Positions 21,625 to 34,059 of a DNA stretch of 64,000 nucleotides are shown one piece after another. A program made the position numbers and the translations under genes. The stretch comes from Anisodus tanguticus (taxonomy: Eukaryota > Streptophyta > Magnoliopsida > Solanales > Solanaceae): assembly GCA_034509755.1 (NCBI GenBank), contig CM067551.1, positions 11,776,501 to 11,840,500 on the forward strand. Reading direction: 5' to 3'. A model generated the notes under the pieces. That model worked only from the letters and a program-made list of their open reading frames with translations. It was not told where the DNA came from and made no database searches. Each line of letters opens with the position of its first letter. Positions within the stretch are counted from its first letter, which is position 1.

Positions 21625-24600
21625 TGGATGACGCAGAAGAGATGGACATAGAACAACAACAACCATTACCCAACACTTCTAAGCGTTTCGGTATCAAAAA
21701 TTCAATTCAAACTAACTTCGGCGACGATTACGTTTTCCAAATCGTTCCTAAGTATCTCTCCCTTTCACCTTCTCCATTAATTCTCACGTATTAGTAATTT
21801 TTTGCCCTAAAATTTTCACTGAATTTATGTTTATAGGAATGATTGGACATCAATGGCGGTATCACTCTCAACCAATACAATTAAGTTGTACTCTTTAGCT
21901 ACAGGACAGTACATTGGAGAATGTAACGGTCATACTTCAACGATTAATCAAATTTCCTTCTCGAGTCCTTCATCGCCACATGTACTACACTCTTGCTCGT
22001 CCGATGGTACACTCAGAGCTTGGGATACTAGGTCTTTTCAACAGGTTGCTGTAAAACTATTTATATGCATTTGTAATACTCCCACTGTTGTTCCAATTTA
22101 TGTGGCACAGTTTAAATTTCGAGAGTCAAACAGTTCAATTTTGATCGTGAATTCAGGCATGAAATCTTTAAGTTTTTGGAAACTAGTAAAAAGTATAATT
22201 GATAATTCAAAATATTTAAAAATATATGGTCAAAGAAGACTTGTTTGAATCTTGAAATCCGAGTGGTGTCACATAAATTGGGAAGGAGGGAGTATGTGTT
22301 TTCCGTTTTGTTGTGATTTTGTTTTTTGATTTGAAATAGATGGAATGCAGGTGTTTTCAGTAAGTGGTGGACCTTCTCAAGAGATATTTAGTTTCTCATT
22401 TGGTGGAGCTAATCATAATCTGCTTGCTGCCGGGTGTAATTCTCAGGTATTACGCCTTGCGGCTGCAAATTAGCTGTGGTAGATTTAGTAGAGTTAGGGG
22501 TGCAGAGCACCATTTCACCCAATAAAGTAGTGCTTGCGAACTTAGTGTCTGTGCGTATATGTATTTAAGAAAAGAATGTTGTAACTATATATACGATTCA
22601 AGCCAAGGACAACAACAACAACATACCTGGTGAAATCCCACAAAGTGGCATCGGGGTGTGTAGAGCCTACGCAGACCTTACCGTACCTTGGGAGGTAGAG
22701 AGGCGGTTTCCGGTAGACCCTCGGCGCACGCAATCGAAAACAAAGTATAAAAAGTCATGACAATAAATACTACTATATCTGACTATTTGACCACTTACTT
22801 GCAGTGGCGGAGCAAGGAATTTATGCGAGGAGATTTAGAAAATACTAGAATGTCATACTTGAGAATTGAACTTAATGACCTAAAACAATTTTCGGACCTC
22901 CTTTGCCATTACAATAGAATTTTCTCTAATGTCAATGGAATTCAACCATTTCTACATAACCAAAAAGATTGTTTTTGCCCTATTTAAACTATAATTGATT
23001 TACGAAGGGGATTCAATTGAACCCCCTTGGCTCTATATAGTTCCGCCTCTACTTGCTTCAGCCTTCAAACGAGAATTCGAATTGCTTGAAACTGCAACAA
23101 AATTCTTCGTTGCCAGATATAATTTGTTAGAATTGTTTTATTGCATGAGAAATATGTTTTTTCCTTTTTGATCGGAAACACATGAAATTACTCAGCTTTG
23201 TTTAGTGTGGTATGAGATATGTGGCCGTTGACATTGCATTGTGGTTATCTTTGTACAGATACTCTTTTGGGATTGGAGGACCAAGCGTCAGATTGCATGC
23301 TTGGAGGAATCTCATACAGAAGATGTTACTCAGGTGTGTTACAAAACTAGTAAATTGACTCATTTCGTCGTGCACATTTGGTCAGTAGACCATTGAGTAT
23401 ATTTCGACATTTACAGTTTAATGTTCTATAAGTTAATAACAGTTTCTCATTAGAGCTAGAAGACTTCACACTCATGTTAGTACCACACTGCCAATTGTAT
23501 TTCTAGGAGCTGAATAATTTTTCTGAAACTTGCTTCTGTAGTAGCATGATTATAGAATAGTTGGGCATGGTCAAGTTTCCTGAAGTACTATTTAATACCT
23601 GAGGTTCTCTCTGAGTATATTTCTGATTTGTAATCGTATGTTAGTATTCTAATGATGAAAAAAGAAAGGTATGATATAGGCATACTAGGTATTAGTCTTA
23701 CCCTAGCTTGTTTTGAAGTTATTATGTTTTTTTAGAATGGTAACAGTAAAATTGGAAGAAAAAATAATAAGTAGTTGTTTTGAAGTTAGTATGTGTGATA
23801 ATTGTACTTTTTAAGTGCTAATTTTCCATCTCTCTTGATTATAATCATTGAAAAGTTGGCTGATAGTAGTTGGAAGTTGTGCTGAACCTGCTATGACTGT
23901 TAGTAATCTGGTTGCTGCTCCACAATACATGGATGTGATTATGGCGTTCATTGCATGTTTCCTTTACAATCTAAGCAACAGGAAAGAAAATTAATGACTG
24001 ACCTAGCTGGGATGCAGAGTTTCTTATGCTTTTATGAGTACTAAATGCATATCAGCCCCCCCCCCCCCCCCCCCCCCCCCCAAAAAAAAAGGTACTAAAT
24101 GCATAACCTTTTGGAGTCTTTTATCTTTCTTTTTTCTCGTTCAGAAATACTGCAATGTTGTGTCTTGAAGTCTCTTTTGTTGCTTGTGGTCACTTTTAGG
24201 TGCACTTTATTCCAGGCTATGATGATAGACTCATTTCCGCATCAGTTGATGGATTGATGTGTCTATTTGACACTGGTGGAGATATCAACGATGATGAGCA
24301 ATTGGTATCAGTATGTCAAAAAGAACTTTTGCAGTCCTCCATATTTCTGTTTGCTTATATCATTTAAAAATTATAACTGCAAGTACTTTGAGATGCTGTA
24401 GTCCACTGTACACTTAAGGTGGAAAAGTATACACTAGCTGTAGATCGATCGTATGTCAAATGTCTTACCATACTATTATGCTTTTACTGAAATCCTTGCT
24501 ATTAGACTGGACCTATTCTGATTCTGAATTATCCGTCGCTACGTTGTTCCCAATACGCATGGAAGTATGGCAGACTGCTACTGAAAACTTTCATGATCTC

Positions 24601-25984
24601 AGTAAAGAAAAAAAGGTAGTTTCATGTGTATTCTAGTTGCAAAATTTTCAGCATCTCTTGTTATGAGAACACAACCTCCATCAATCGTCAGGTTATCGAA
24701 CCATGTCTTCTTCTTACGATGATGATTTTGACTTTTCTTTTTTCTTTACTTCTGAAATTGCTATTTTTGAAGTCTGTATGGTGTAGACGTTTAGCTAACA
24801 TTGAAGTAAAACCTGGGACATTGCAATTTTATTGATTAATAAGCACTGCTAGTGTTTCATGTTTCTATCTTCTGTTAAGTAGATTTCTGTTCTTTTTGAT
24901 AATCTTGTAGCTACTTATACCAAGATGCAATTACAGGTACTCAATGTGGGAACCTCTATTGGAAAAGTGGGATTTCTTGGGGAGAAGAATCAAAAGCTTT
25001 GGTGTTTGACACACATTGAAACTTTAAGGTTTGATGATTTCCATATCATCCTAATATGCTCCATAGCTCCATGCTGAATGTCTTTAATGCTAAACTTTTG
25101 GTCCATTTAGCACAGTTGGTATCTTTTGTATGTTGTGCATATCTCCTTGTAGATATCTCTGAACATGATCTAGCTATTTTTTATAAGTTGTTGGAGGAAA
25201 AATCTGAAATTCTCACCCTTTTTTTAAACATCTTTTCCTGGTGCAGTGTCTGGGACTGGAAAGATGAAAGAACAGTGGCCAGTTTTGAGGATGCTAGATC
25301 CTTGGCCTCTAAGAGCTGGATGGCAGACAGTGTATGTGACTATACACCTATTCATTTTCTCTATGGAAGGAAACTTATTTCTCAGTCCTTGTTAAAAGTA
25401 TAATACATGTATGCATTCAAAAAGAAGGCAAACTACTCCTAGTTTGCAGTTGGCAATGATCTTTGATACTTGGCAACTGCAATGTTCTGCACTTGAAGTT
25501 CTAAATTTTTTTGAAGATTAATCAGATAGCTTGGAAAATCTTCTGTATTCATGGTGCTGTGCTATTGAGGCAATAATTCTGAGTTCAGATAGAGCATAAC
25601 TGACTACTCCGGCTTAAATTTCGATGTCAGGTTGACTATTTTGTTGATTGCCACTATTCAGTAGAGGAAGACCGTTTCTGGGTGATTGGCGGGACGAATG
25701 GTGGTTCCTTGGGATATTTCCCTGTAAGTTATAAAGAGACTCGAGCTATTGGTCCTCCAGAAGCAGTTTTGTGTGGTGGACATGAAGGCATCATTAGGAG
25801 TGTCTTATCTGGCGTACCAGGTGAGACCATGGATAACCACGGTATTTTTGGATGGACTGGTGGCGAAGATGGCCGCCTTTGTTGCTGGTTGTCTGATGGT
25901 TCTGGTACAAGCCAATCATGGATCTCTACTCTTGCTCTGAAATCAGAGAAGACCCGCAAAAAGAGCAGACATTCTCCGTATTAG
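21624..25984 (+). CDS. WDR89: WD40-repeat protein, WDR89 / GTS1-like
   Basis: Eight exons join in frame: 21624-21751, 21837-22044, 22351-22446, 23259-23333, 24200-24310, 24937-25028, 25247-25331 and 25631-25984. The sum is 1149 nt, 382 residues, close to the usual length of WDR89 proteins. All introns are GT-AG. WD-type blades are visible from about residue 45: MAVSLSTNTIKLYSLATGQ, SCSSDGTLRAWDTRS, GCNSQILFWDWRTK, SASVDGLMCLFDTG, LSVWDWKDER and WTGGEDGRLCCW, with GH dipeptides between blades. The C-terminus is basic (KSEKTRKKSRHSPY). WD40 propellers are protein-binding scaffolds. The Arabidopsis relative GIGANTUS1 is linked to ribosome biogenesis and growth control; orthology here is inferred from layout and motifs, not tested. 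Introns carry a Stowaway-like MITE, an RTE tail and another short element. Confidence 0.9.
22079..22292. mobile_element. Stowaway-like MITE in WD40 gene intron 2
   Basis: 214 bp, starting CTCCCACTGTTGTTCCAATT and ending with the inverse AATTGGGAAGGAGGGAG, flanked by TA on both sides (22077-22078 and 22293-22294). These are typical Tc1/mariner-type MITE ends. Confidence 0.85.
22605..22738 (-). repeat. RTE/TS-type 3' tail fragment in WD40 gene intron 3
   Basis: ACAACAACAACATACCTGG followed by GTGAAATCCCACAAAGTGG, ACCTTACC and GGTAGACCCTCGGC: the same tail as at 11094-11220, with no LINE body. Confidence 0.85.
22801..23051. mobile_element. Short non-autonomous element with CAGTGGCGGAGC ends
   Basis: About 250 bp, starting CAGTGGCGGAGC and ending GTTCCGCCTCT, imperfect inverse of each other. 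The flanks ACTTACTT (22793-22800) and ACTTGCTT (23051-23058) agree at seven of eight positions, as expected for a hAT-type duplication. It lies in intron 3 of the WD40 gene. Confidence 0.6.
24056..24080 (+). repeat. Poly-C tract in WD40 gene intron
   Basis: An uninterrupted run of about 25 C followed by A9. Its length is likely to vary between reads. Confidence 0.9.
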
Positions 25985-26936
25985 CAATTTTCCCCCTTTG
26001 GATGGACGATTATGTTGTATATTAGTTCTTTATATTGTCTGTGCCTTATATCAATGTTGTCTTAATTCACTGGTCAGGCTCGCTTCATTTAAAATGCTGT
26101 CTCTCTTTTTTTTTTTTTTTTTTGGAGAGGTGCTTGAGCTCGTATGAGATTGTGAGGGCTCACAAGAGCGTAGTCTAATACATCTTTAAAATACCCTGAT
26201 GGAAGCCAGTAATTGACCAGTTAGTGAATTGTTGATCGTACACTGCCTGTGTAACCTTTATGTATAGTATAGTTTATCCAAATCTGAGTGCGATTATTGA
26301 TAGGCTGGCAATAAACGTGGGAGATAATTGATCTATTATAAATCTTCTCAGTATTGAATAATAAAGTGAAAATTTACATAGCTGATTTTAATTAAAGATT
26401 GGGAAAAAGGTTCATTGACTGACTCATTCTGATTGTTGTCACTTATGTATTCTCTTTCAAGCAAGCAATTGTTAGCACAGTGTTTCAACCTTCCATATTT
26501 GCGCATTGTCAAGGAAGTGTAATTTGAAAAAGCAGGATTGAAAAGACGCCCCACCACTAGCAGTTACTTGACCCTCCTGTTCATTGTGGCAACGGAGAAA
26601 AGCTAACAAGTATTATCATGCACAGACAACAAGAATGTTAAATTAACCGCAATGTATCATTCTCTAGTCACCTAGAACCCTTCCCTCCACCTCTCAAAAC
26701 AGAAAAAATTGCAGTTAACGCAACAAAAAAAAGTGTTTGCAAGAGGGGTATAGAATAGAAGAGTGTTCTTTAAGCAATTAGATAAAGCAATGTGTAAAAT
26801 GGAAGAGATGGAAAGGCAGAAGACTCTTTTATGTATTCTCAGTTAATTCCTCGCCGTTTACATAATTCTACTTCCATAGGCAAAATGCAATCTAAATTTA
26901 CAGAAAGAAGTCCCTGCTTCAATTCGGTAGGCAATG
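25985..26936. other. 3' region of WD40 gene; no further gene seen
   Basis: Convergent intergenic space between the WD40 gene and the PMS1 remnant. Contains a T run at 26106-26123. AT-rich, without coding evidence. Confidence 0.5.
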
Positions 26937-28097
26937 TTACCAACTGTCCGCTTCTAATATTCTTTGTACAGTCCTCAGATCAACCAAGTGACGCATTGTT
27001 GGTCTACCATGTGGACAATTCCACGCCTACTTGAGGCGTGAAAGATTGTCAAGTATCTGAAACAACAAATTATAACTCGGGTCATAAAGCAAACCACAGA
27101 CAAGCAGAAGATTTTTTGGCCCAAAAACAGATTTCACCTTATTTCTCTTTTAAACGACACTTTATAGAGGTTAAATAATACAAGGTTGAACGAAATATTT
27201 TTGTGACAGCTGATGATCATGCATCCTCAAAATCCACAATAAACAGGCAAATAAATGGGAATACTTTTACTTGATCGTGCATATTTTCCACCAATTGGCG
27301 GTTGTGCATAAATCCTATATTAAACTAGTTAATTGCTGAAACACAAAGCAGAGAGGATAATATCTTTTTTTTTTTTGATGAAGATAAGAAGAGAGGATGA
27401 TATCTAAGATACCATGATATGAACATAAATTCAAGAACAACGGTAAAATGAACAAAAATACCTTTTGCATCTCATTTCTCCCAAGTGGATCTCCAACGAC
27501 AGATGATTTGCAGGCACGTGATGCCAACATTGCACGAACTCTAGGAGGACATAACGAATCAGCTGTATCATTCCGATAAGTAATCATTATGGAACATTCT
27601 TCGTTACTATCGGCAAGAATGGAAATGAGTTCTTTCACATCTGCAAGAACAATAAAGTTTTGAAAAAATTCCTTAATGCAATAAAGCAGATGCAAGAGCT
27701 AACACGACTTGTCCACCCTTACATTCTGTAGCTTACATCAGGCCCAACTAACTGCCAATAGGATGACCAAAGGGAAGTTTGTTCAGTGATGCAAAGAGCA
27801 TTCGACATTATGAAGTTCTCTTTAGTTATTTTTCTATGACGCTCTTCTTTAGCTTATCTTATCAACTACGGATCTGAAATCCTATTCTTATTACTTGTAA
27901 ATGGTCTGTATGAAGGATTGGCAACTTGTCTGGTCGTTTCCGAAGTAGCGACCCAAAGATGAAACAGTGACCTATGTCCTACGTACCTTCAAGTTCGTAG
28001 AAGTATGGAATGCATCTGAATGATTACCTGCAATTCCAAAACTGCACGATGCCCTGGAGGAGCACACAGATCCTCTTCCAATAGAAATCCATTTCTC
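26937..28097 (-). pseudogene. PMS1: PMS1 mismatch-repair gene, 3' fragment only
   Basis: Three minus-strand exons encode only the C-terminal end of plant PMS1 (the MutL homologue acting with MLH1). They are 28097-28028 (RNGFLLEEDLCAPPGH), 27640-27462 (DVKELISILAD, CPPRVRAMLASRACKSSVVG, NEMQK) and 27056-26937 (WNCPHGRPTMRHLVDL). The last carries the CPHGRP metal-binding motif of the MutL endonuclease. Splice sites are still GT-AG. In the last exon a TAG at 27029-27027 stops translation just before this motif, and sequence after PPGH in the first exon no longer matches what I would expect of the family. No upstream exons (ATPase domain) are present before the LINE remnant at 28.8 kb, so this is a duplicated or relict fragment, not a working gene. 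A functional copy elsewhere is expected. Confidence 0.85.
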
Positions 28098-28109
28098 CTA
28101 CGAGGCAAA

Positions 28110-28780
28110 AGATAGAAATGATATTGTCATCACTCTAACCCATGGCACCAAATAGTTTTAAGCTAATAAGATTAGTAGTTCATCAAACAGAGGAAGTGCA
28201 AGATGCCAAGATGTTTTTGTAGACTGCATTGCGCTGCTATATTACAAGCTAGTTTTATTTTGCTGTCAAACTATTTGATTAAGCAGATAAAGAACCTAGT
28301 TATTATTTTTTTGGCACTTCTATTTGACTAAACCTAAACCTACAACAAGTTTTTACTTCTCATTTGAAATATTTTCGTCTTCCTTTTTTTTTTTCCGGTT
28401 TCCTTATTCTCGATGGAGAGGTTACGGGATTTCACTTTCTATTGCATTTCCAATGTTAAGAACTTAAGATGGTCGAATCTGGGGAGTCAGGAGAGTAGTC
28501 ATAGCTCAATCTTGCCTACGGGAGGGTGATTGCAGGGGGCTATGGAGGAGGTTGATGAGGTCTGGGACACTGGAGTTTATACGTAATGGTTGAGGAGGGT
28601 AGACTAGCTAGGGGTTAGAAAGCTGGTATTGGGGGCACTAAGGCTGAAGAGTGGCAGCTATCTCATTTCATACTTAAAGCCATGACCACAAAAAAAATTG
28701 AAGTTAAAACTATAATATAGAAAAGGAACCACATTCTCTAGGTTACCTTATCGAGAAAAAAACCCACATTCTTTAGGCTA
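28110..28780. other. Intergenic; nothing recognised
   Basis: No coding region or clear repeat border. G-rich words at 28480-28640 have no evident meaning. Confidence 0.4.
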
Positions 28781-28789
28781 CTCACCGCA

Positions 28790-29330
28790 TCACGTAAGAT
28801 GCTGCGATGGATGTGTGGGCATACTAGGAGAGATAAGATTAGAAATGAAGATATCCGGGATAAGGTGGGAGTGGCCTCAGTGGAGGATAAGATGCAGAAA
28901 GTGAAGCTGAGATGATTTGGACATGTGAAGAGGAGATGCCTAGATGACCCAGTGCGGAGGTGTGAAAGGTTGTCTATGGACGGTTTCAGAAGAGGTAGAG
29001 GTAGGCCGAAAAAGTATTGGAGAGAAGTGATTAGACGAGACATGGCGCAGTTCCGGCTTACCAAGGACATGACCTTAGACAGGAGATTATGGCGGACAAA
29101 AATTAGGGTAGAAGGTTAGTATGTAGTTGAGCGTGTTCCGTTTATCCTTTCTTACTAGTAGTTGTAGTATTATTCTTGTAGTTTATTGTATTTTGATTTC
29201 TTTTACTATATGTTGTTTCTTGTTTCTTTTATCTTGTACCTCGACTATCTTATTTATTTGTGGTCACTATTGCTCTTTTTTCAAACTACTCTATTATGGC
29301 TTATTCGCTTTCGTTATTTCCTTTTCATAC
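28790..29330 (+). mobile_element. RTE LINE remnant, C-terminal end and 3' untranslated part
   Basis: Plus-strand translation gives LRWMCGH, GVASVEDKM, then after a TGA the frame 28925-29119: PVRRCERLSMDGFRRGRGRP, KYWREVIRRDM and WRTKIRVEG with a natural stop. These match the C-terminus of the same RTE family as at 11.1-14.1 kb. The 3' untranslated part runs to about 29330 and is cut before the (TTG)n tail. The 5' part is missing. Confidence 0.85.
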
Positions 29331-29499
29331 TAATCAGATGAAACTTTACTATTCCAATAGCTCAACTTAAATTCACTCTTGGTCTGAACTCATCTTGTAC
29401 CTCTCACAAAATAAATCAAAGTACATAAATGTGCATCAATAGTGTGAAATTATTTTACTCAAAACCAATAGAATATACACTGTATATTTCTGTGATATT

Positions 29500-30232
29500 A
29501 TTAGAAATATTGTACTTCAGGACCAAGAAGCTCTTCATTCTTGAGGTCGGAACGGGTCTTTACTCACTTCAAGTGAGCGAACAATCATTCGAGTACTTAA
29601 AGGATGTGCATTGTCCATGTAAAATCATTTTAAAACTTTCTCAGTATAGGTAGATTGATCGATAAAGATCCCATTTTCTAAATGTTCAATTTGCAAACCA
29701 AGACAAAGTTTTGTTTTCCCGAGATCTTTCATCTCAAATTCTTTCTTTAAATATTCAATCGCTTTTTGGAGCTTTTCTGGAGTTTCAATTAAATTTATGT
29801 CATCAACATAAACAACAAGTATAATAAACCCTGATTTTGTTTTCATAACAAAAATACATGAACAAATAACATCATATGTATAACCTTCGTTTATCAAGTA
29901 CTCACTAAGGCGATTATACCACATGCGTTCTGATTGTTTTAGACCATATAATGATCGTTGTAATCTGATTGAGTATATTTTCTGAGACTTTGAACGATAT
30001 GCTTTAGGCATTTTTAATCCTTTTGTGACTTTCATATAAATTTCATTATCAAGTGAGCCATAAAGATAAGTTGTAACCACATCCATTAGATGTATTTCAA
30101 AGTTTTTATGTACAACTAATTGATGAGATATCGATATGTTATTGCATCCATTACAGGTGAATATGTTTCTTCATAGTTGACATCGGGTCTTTGAGAGAAT
30201 CCTTGTGCAACAAGGCGTGCCTTGTCACATAG
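29500..30232 (-). mobile_element. Ty1/copia RT fragment (a second lineage), joined to pararetroviral DNA
   Basis: Minus-strand translation gives KARLVAQGFSQRPDVNYEET, MDVVTTYLYGSLDNEIYMKV, RSLYGLKQSERMWYNRLSEY, VVYVDDINLI with the catalytic DD, and EFEMKDLGKTKLCLGLQIEH, ending near 29505 in the connection region. It is a different copia lineage from those at 1-9141. It starts abruptly at about 30232, where the sequence upstream on the same strand becomes pararetroviral coat-region sequence without a gap or LTR. No LTRs are present. Confidence 0.85.
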
Positions 30233-31711
30233 TAACTCGACATTTTTATCCTTTAGATGTGAAGAATCTCCTATGAAGTTTAATGAGATTGTTAGTATCA
30301 AAGTTGACACTGCTTCTTGTCGGGGTTCACCTTGTTCATCTAGGATTGGTATTCCTTCTTCATCAGTTTTTATGGAATTTATGATGTCTTCGTTTTGTTG
30401 ATCAGTGAGATAATTATCCCATCATCCTTTTAATTGATCAGAGAATCCTGCGATGAGCAGTTCTGCTATGGTCTTCTTATCTTGTGTACCATTTTTGTGT
30501 TTTATAGGCATTCACAACCATTTTCATTTGTTGGAGGAAGCTAGGATATTGTTTTCAGTCATTCCATCAATGTTTCAATCGTAAATGGAAGAGGCATTAA
30601 AACGGGATTGAGCTAGGGTTTTACTATTCCTAGGTTTGGAGATGAAATTATTTGTAATTGTTGTTGTACGGGTTGTTTCCAATCCATTTTATTAACAAGC
30701 GGTGTTTTATTTTGGAATTGTTCTAAGGTATCACTGTTATCGGAATCATATGTTAAAGTTGTACTTTTATTACTTGATCGTGGGGTATCTGGAACAATGA
30801 GTTATGTATTAGAACTATTGGATGTCTCAATTTTACTTAATTGATCTTGTATAGCCTGAATAAATTCAGACTTATTTTGTTGGATATTTTTAACACTATC
30901 TTTGGACACCTGAAATGGTTTAAAGATTGGGCTTTTCAATTTCATTTCTTTAGACTTTTCCGGGGAATCTATAGTGACTAAAGGGTGGTTTTTATGTGTT
31001 TTTTCACTCTATCTAATTGTTTTACTATAATATTTGTGAAATTATTTTGTACGAGAATGGATTTTATATTTGTTTTTCATCTTCTGTTGGGTTTTTAAAA
31101 GAAATTGCGTCTACATGGCATCCATGAATGTTAAGATTTATCCCTTGTAGATGAGTGTGGTTGGACTGGAATTTCCTAGAATCAACTAGGGTTTTCCATT
31201 CGGGTGTTTTATTCCTTGTTGTAATAGGATTTATCGATTTAGAAAAGGCTCTATGGAATTTTGGGAGGAATATATATTTCAAACCAGTCAAAAAATAAAA
31301 TGTTTATCCTATTTTCATTTACAAACTCATAGAATTTTTTTTGAATTTGTTTCCTAGTATTTAAAAAGTTTTTAAAGAACCAATTTTTTTTCTAAGTTAC
31401 ATTTTTCATAAAAAACTTTTTGTAGGAATTTCTTATCTACTTGGATTCTTTTTCTAAAACTCCAATTTCGTTTATTATATTCTTTGTTATCGAGGAAAAT
31501 GTCGGACTAGTAGGTTCTTGGTCATCTATTTTCTTTCTAACAGTGGAATTTTCATAAATGGGTCTAGGTATTTCATTTTCATATTGGGTAAATCGACGGT
31601 AGAATGTTTAGGTTTTATTTTGTAAGAGGTATTTATTGGAAATGTAGACTCTTCGTTTAGGGTTTCTATGGAACTTGTATCATTGTATCTTCTACTCGTA
31701 GATCTTCTTAG
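30233..31711 (-). other. Endogenous pararetrovirus, inverted left arm (coat-region side)
   Basis: The reverse complement of this block matches 31792-33065 nearly throughout (mostly single-base differences by eye), apart from a segment of somewhat over 100 bp that the right arm lacks. It also continues further into the coat region (30233-30330) than the right arm does. Open pieces are visible at 31768-31526, 31291-31064 and 30310-30235 with several stops between. The family is assigned by the downstream RT of the other arm and by this coat-like region. It looks closest to the solendovirus type known as old copies in Solanaceae genomes. It is decayed and cannot encode a complete protein. Confidence 0.8.
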
Positions 31712-33065
31712 AAATGTAAACGAAGCATGTTTGGAGCAGTTATTCTTGAACAAAGAAAAATTGAACACATTAGAAAATCAGTTTATCAATCCTAAGAAGA
31801 TCTACGAGTAGAAAATCTACGAGTAGTAGATACGATGATACAAGTTTCGTAAAAATCCTAAATTTAGGAAGAGTCTCACAAATTCATTCAGTAATAAATA
31901 CCCCATACAAAATAAAACCTAGATCTTCTACGTTAAATTTACCCAATATAAGAAATGTAGACTACACCAATGAAATACCTAGATCCGTATATGAAATTCC
32001 ACTGTTAGAGAGAAAATAGATGACCAAGAACCTACTAGTCCGACATTTTCCTCGATAACAGAGAATATAGTAAACGAGATTGGAGTTTTAGAAAGAAAAA
32101 AATCCAAGTAGATAAGAAATTCCTACAAAAAGAGTTTTATGAAAAATATAACCTAGAAAAAAGAATTTGGTTCTTTAATTTTTTTTAAATACTAGGAAAC
32201 AAATACAGAAAAAATAAAACACCGAATAGAAAACCCTAGATGATTCAATCTCTTTTAAAAACCATGGTCAGACGCAATCTCTTTTAAAACCCAAATGAGA
32301 AGATGAAAAAAACAAATATAAAATCCATTCTCGCACAAAATAATTTCACAAATATTAATTTAAATACCATAGGAAAACAATTAGATAGAGTGGAAAAACA
32401 CATAAAAATCACCCTTTAGTCACTATAGATTCCCCGAAAAAGTCTAAAGAAATAAAATTGAAAAGCCCAATATTTAAACCCTTTCAGGTGTCCAAAGATA
32501 GTGTTAAAAATATCTAACAAAATAAATCTGAATTTATTCATGCTATACAAGATCTATTAAGTAAATTTGGGACATCCAATAGTTCTAATACATAACTCAT
32601 TGTTCCAGATATCCCACAATCAAGTAATAAAATTACAACTTTAACATATGATTCCGATAACAGTGATACCTTAGAACAATTCCAAAATAAAACACCGCTT
32701 GTTAATAAAATGGATTGGAAATAACCCGTACAACAACAATTACAAATAATTTCATCTCCAGACCTAGGAATAGTAAAACCCTAGCTCAATCCCGTTTTAA
32801 TGTCTCCTCCATTTACGATTGGAACATAGATGGAATGACTGAATACAATATCCTCAGCTTCCTCCAACAAATGACCATGGTTGCAAATGCCTATAAAACA
32901 CAAAATGATACACAAGATAAGACCATAGCAGAACTTCTCATCGCAAGATTCTCTAGTCAATTAAAAGGATGGTGGGATAATTATCTCACTGATCAATAAA
33001 AAGAAGACATCATAAATTCCATAAAAACTGATGAAGAAGGAATACCCAATCCTAGATGAACAAGA
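30233..33065. repeat. Large inverted repeat of pararetroviral DNA
   Basis: Arms 30233/30330-31711 and 31792-33065 with an ~80-bp spacer (31712-31791). The arm tips read TCGTAGATCTTCTTA and TAAGAAGATCTACGA. In the right arm a short piece (ATCTACGAGTAG) is repeated at the tip. Confidence 0.88.
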
Positions 33066-33264
33066 TAATAAAACCCTTCAAGTAAATGAATTAGTTACAA
33101 CTAGTTCATCTAAAAATTCTGATAAAAGAATACGCATATATGTATTAACTAATGATCAAGAAAAAGAGAAAAAAGTAAGCAAAGAAATAACAACTCGAGA
33201 ATTACAAAGAAGTATTAAACAAGTAAAAACAGAAATAAAAGAATTAAAAGAAAAACAAAAATGA
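32715..33264 (+). pseudogene. Pararetroviral coat-region remnant
   Basis: Two open pieces in different frames: 32715-32999, with the segment DKTIAELLIARF followed by KGWWDNYLT, typical of caulimovirus capsid-region polyproteins, and 33031-33264, a Lys/Glu-rich probable coiled coil. The expected zinc-finger segment is not recognisable. Stop TAA at 32997-32999. The left arm carries a second, also broken copy of the first part. Confidence 0.75.
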
Positions 33265-33499
33265 GATTCTAAATTAATAAAAGTAATCCTTTCAAAAACT
33301 ATACCACAAAACTTTGATTCTCATAATTCCAATTCAAAAAAATTAAATTCAGAAAACTCCGTAGAGTCAGAAGATGCGAATCAGATAAAAAGCATCGAAG
33401 AAATCCCAGAAGACTTTCTAAGTGTCTTAAGACAAATCACATCAAAAAGATACCGAATAAAAATAACCCTTAAAACTTTAAAATTCAAACAAATGCACT

Positions 33500-33932
33500 T
33501 TTTGACAAATGAGCAGATTTAAATTTGATAAAAACATGTATAGTACCAGAAAAATTCAGAGAAAAAACTCGTGAAAGATTAGCGACATCTAATAAAACTA
33601 AAATCGAAATTGATTCCAAAACTAGTGCGTCAATTGAAAATGACGGAGTTTTTATAGAAACATCATTTATTTTAACAGGCGACATACACAGTTCCGTCAT
33701 TTTAGAAACACCGTTTATAAATCTTATCACCCCATATAAAGTAGATAACGATTTCGTATCTTTTAAATCAAATAAAAAGAAATTAATATTCCATTTTATA
33801 ACAAAACCAAAAATAAGAAATCCCAACCTAATAAGAGCATGTTCAATACGCAATGATAGTATAAATGCAAAAATACAAGGAAAATCATACCATCTACAAG
33901 AACTGAAAAAAGATTTTTTTTTAAAAAATTAA
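33500..33932 (+). pseudogene. Pararetroviral aspartic protease remnant
   Basis: The open frame 33525-33932 has the C-terminal half of a caulimovirus retropepsin (VILETPFINLITPY). The active-site region immediately upstream is not intact: an in-frame TGA at 33510-33512 lies where the catalytic triad would be. Confidence 0.7.
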
Positions 33933-34059
33933 ACACTTAATTAGAAATACCCGAAGTTAAAGAAAAAATTTATAAACTCCAAAATTCTTTTGAAACCGAA
34001 GTATGTTATGATATTCCGAATGCTTTTTGGAATAGAAAGCAACATATCATAGATTTTCC

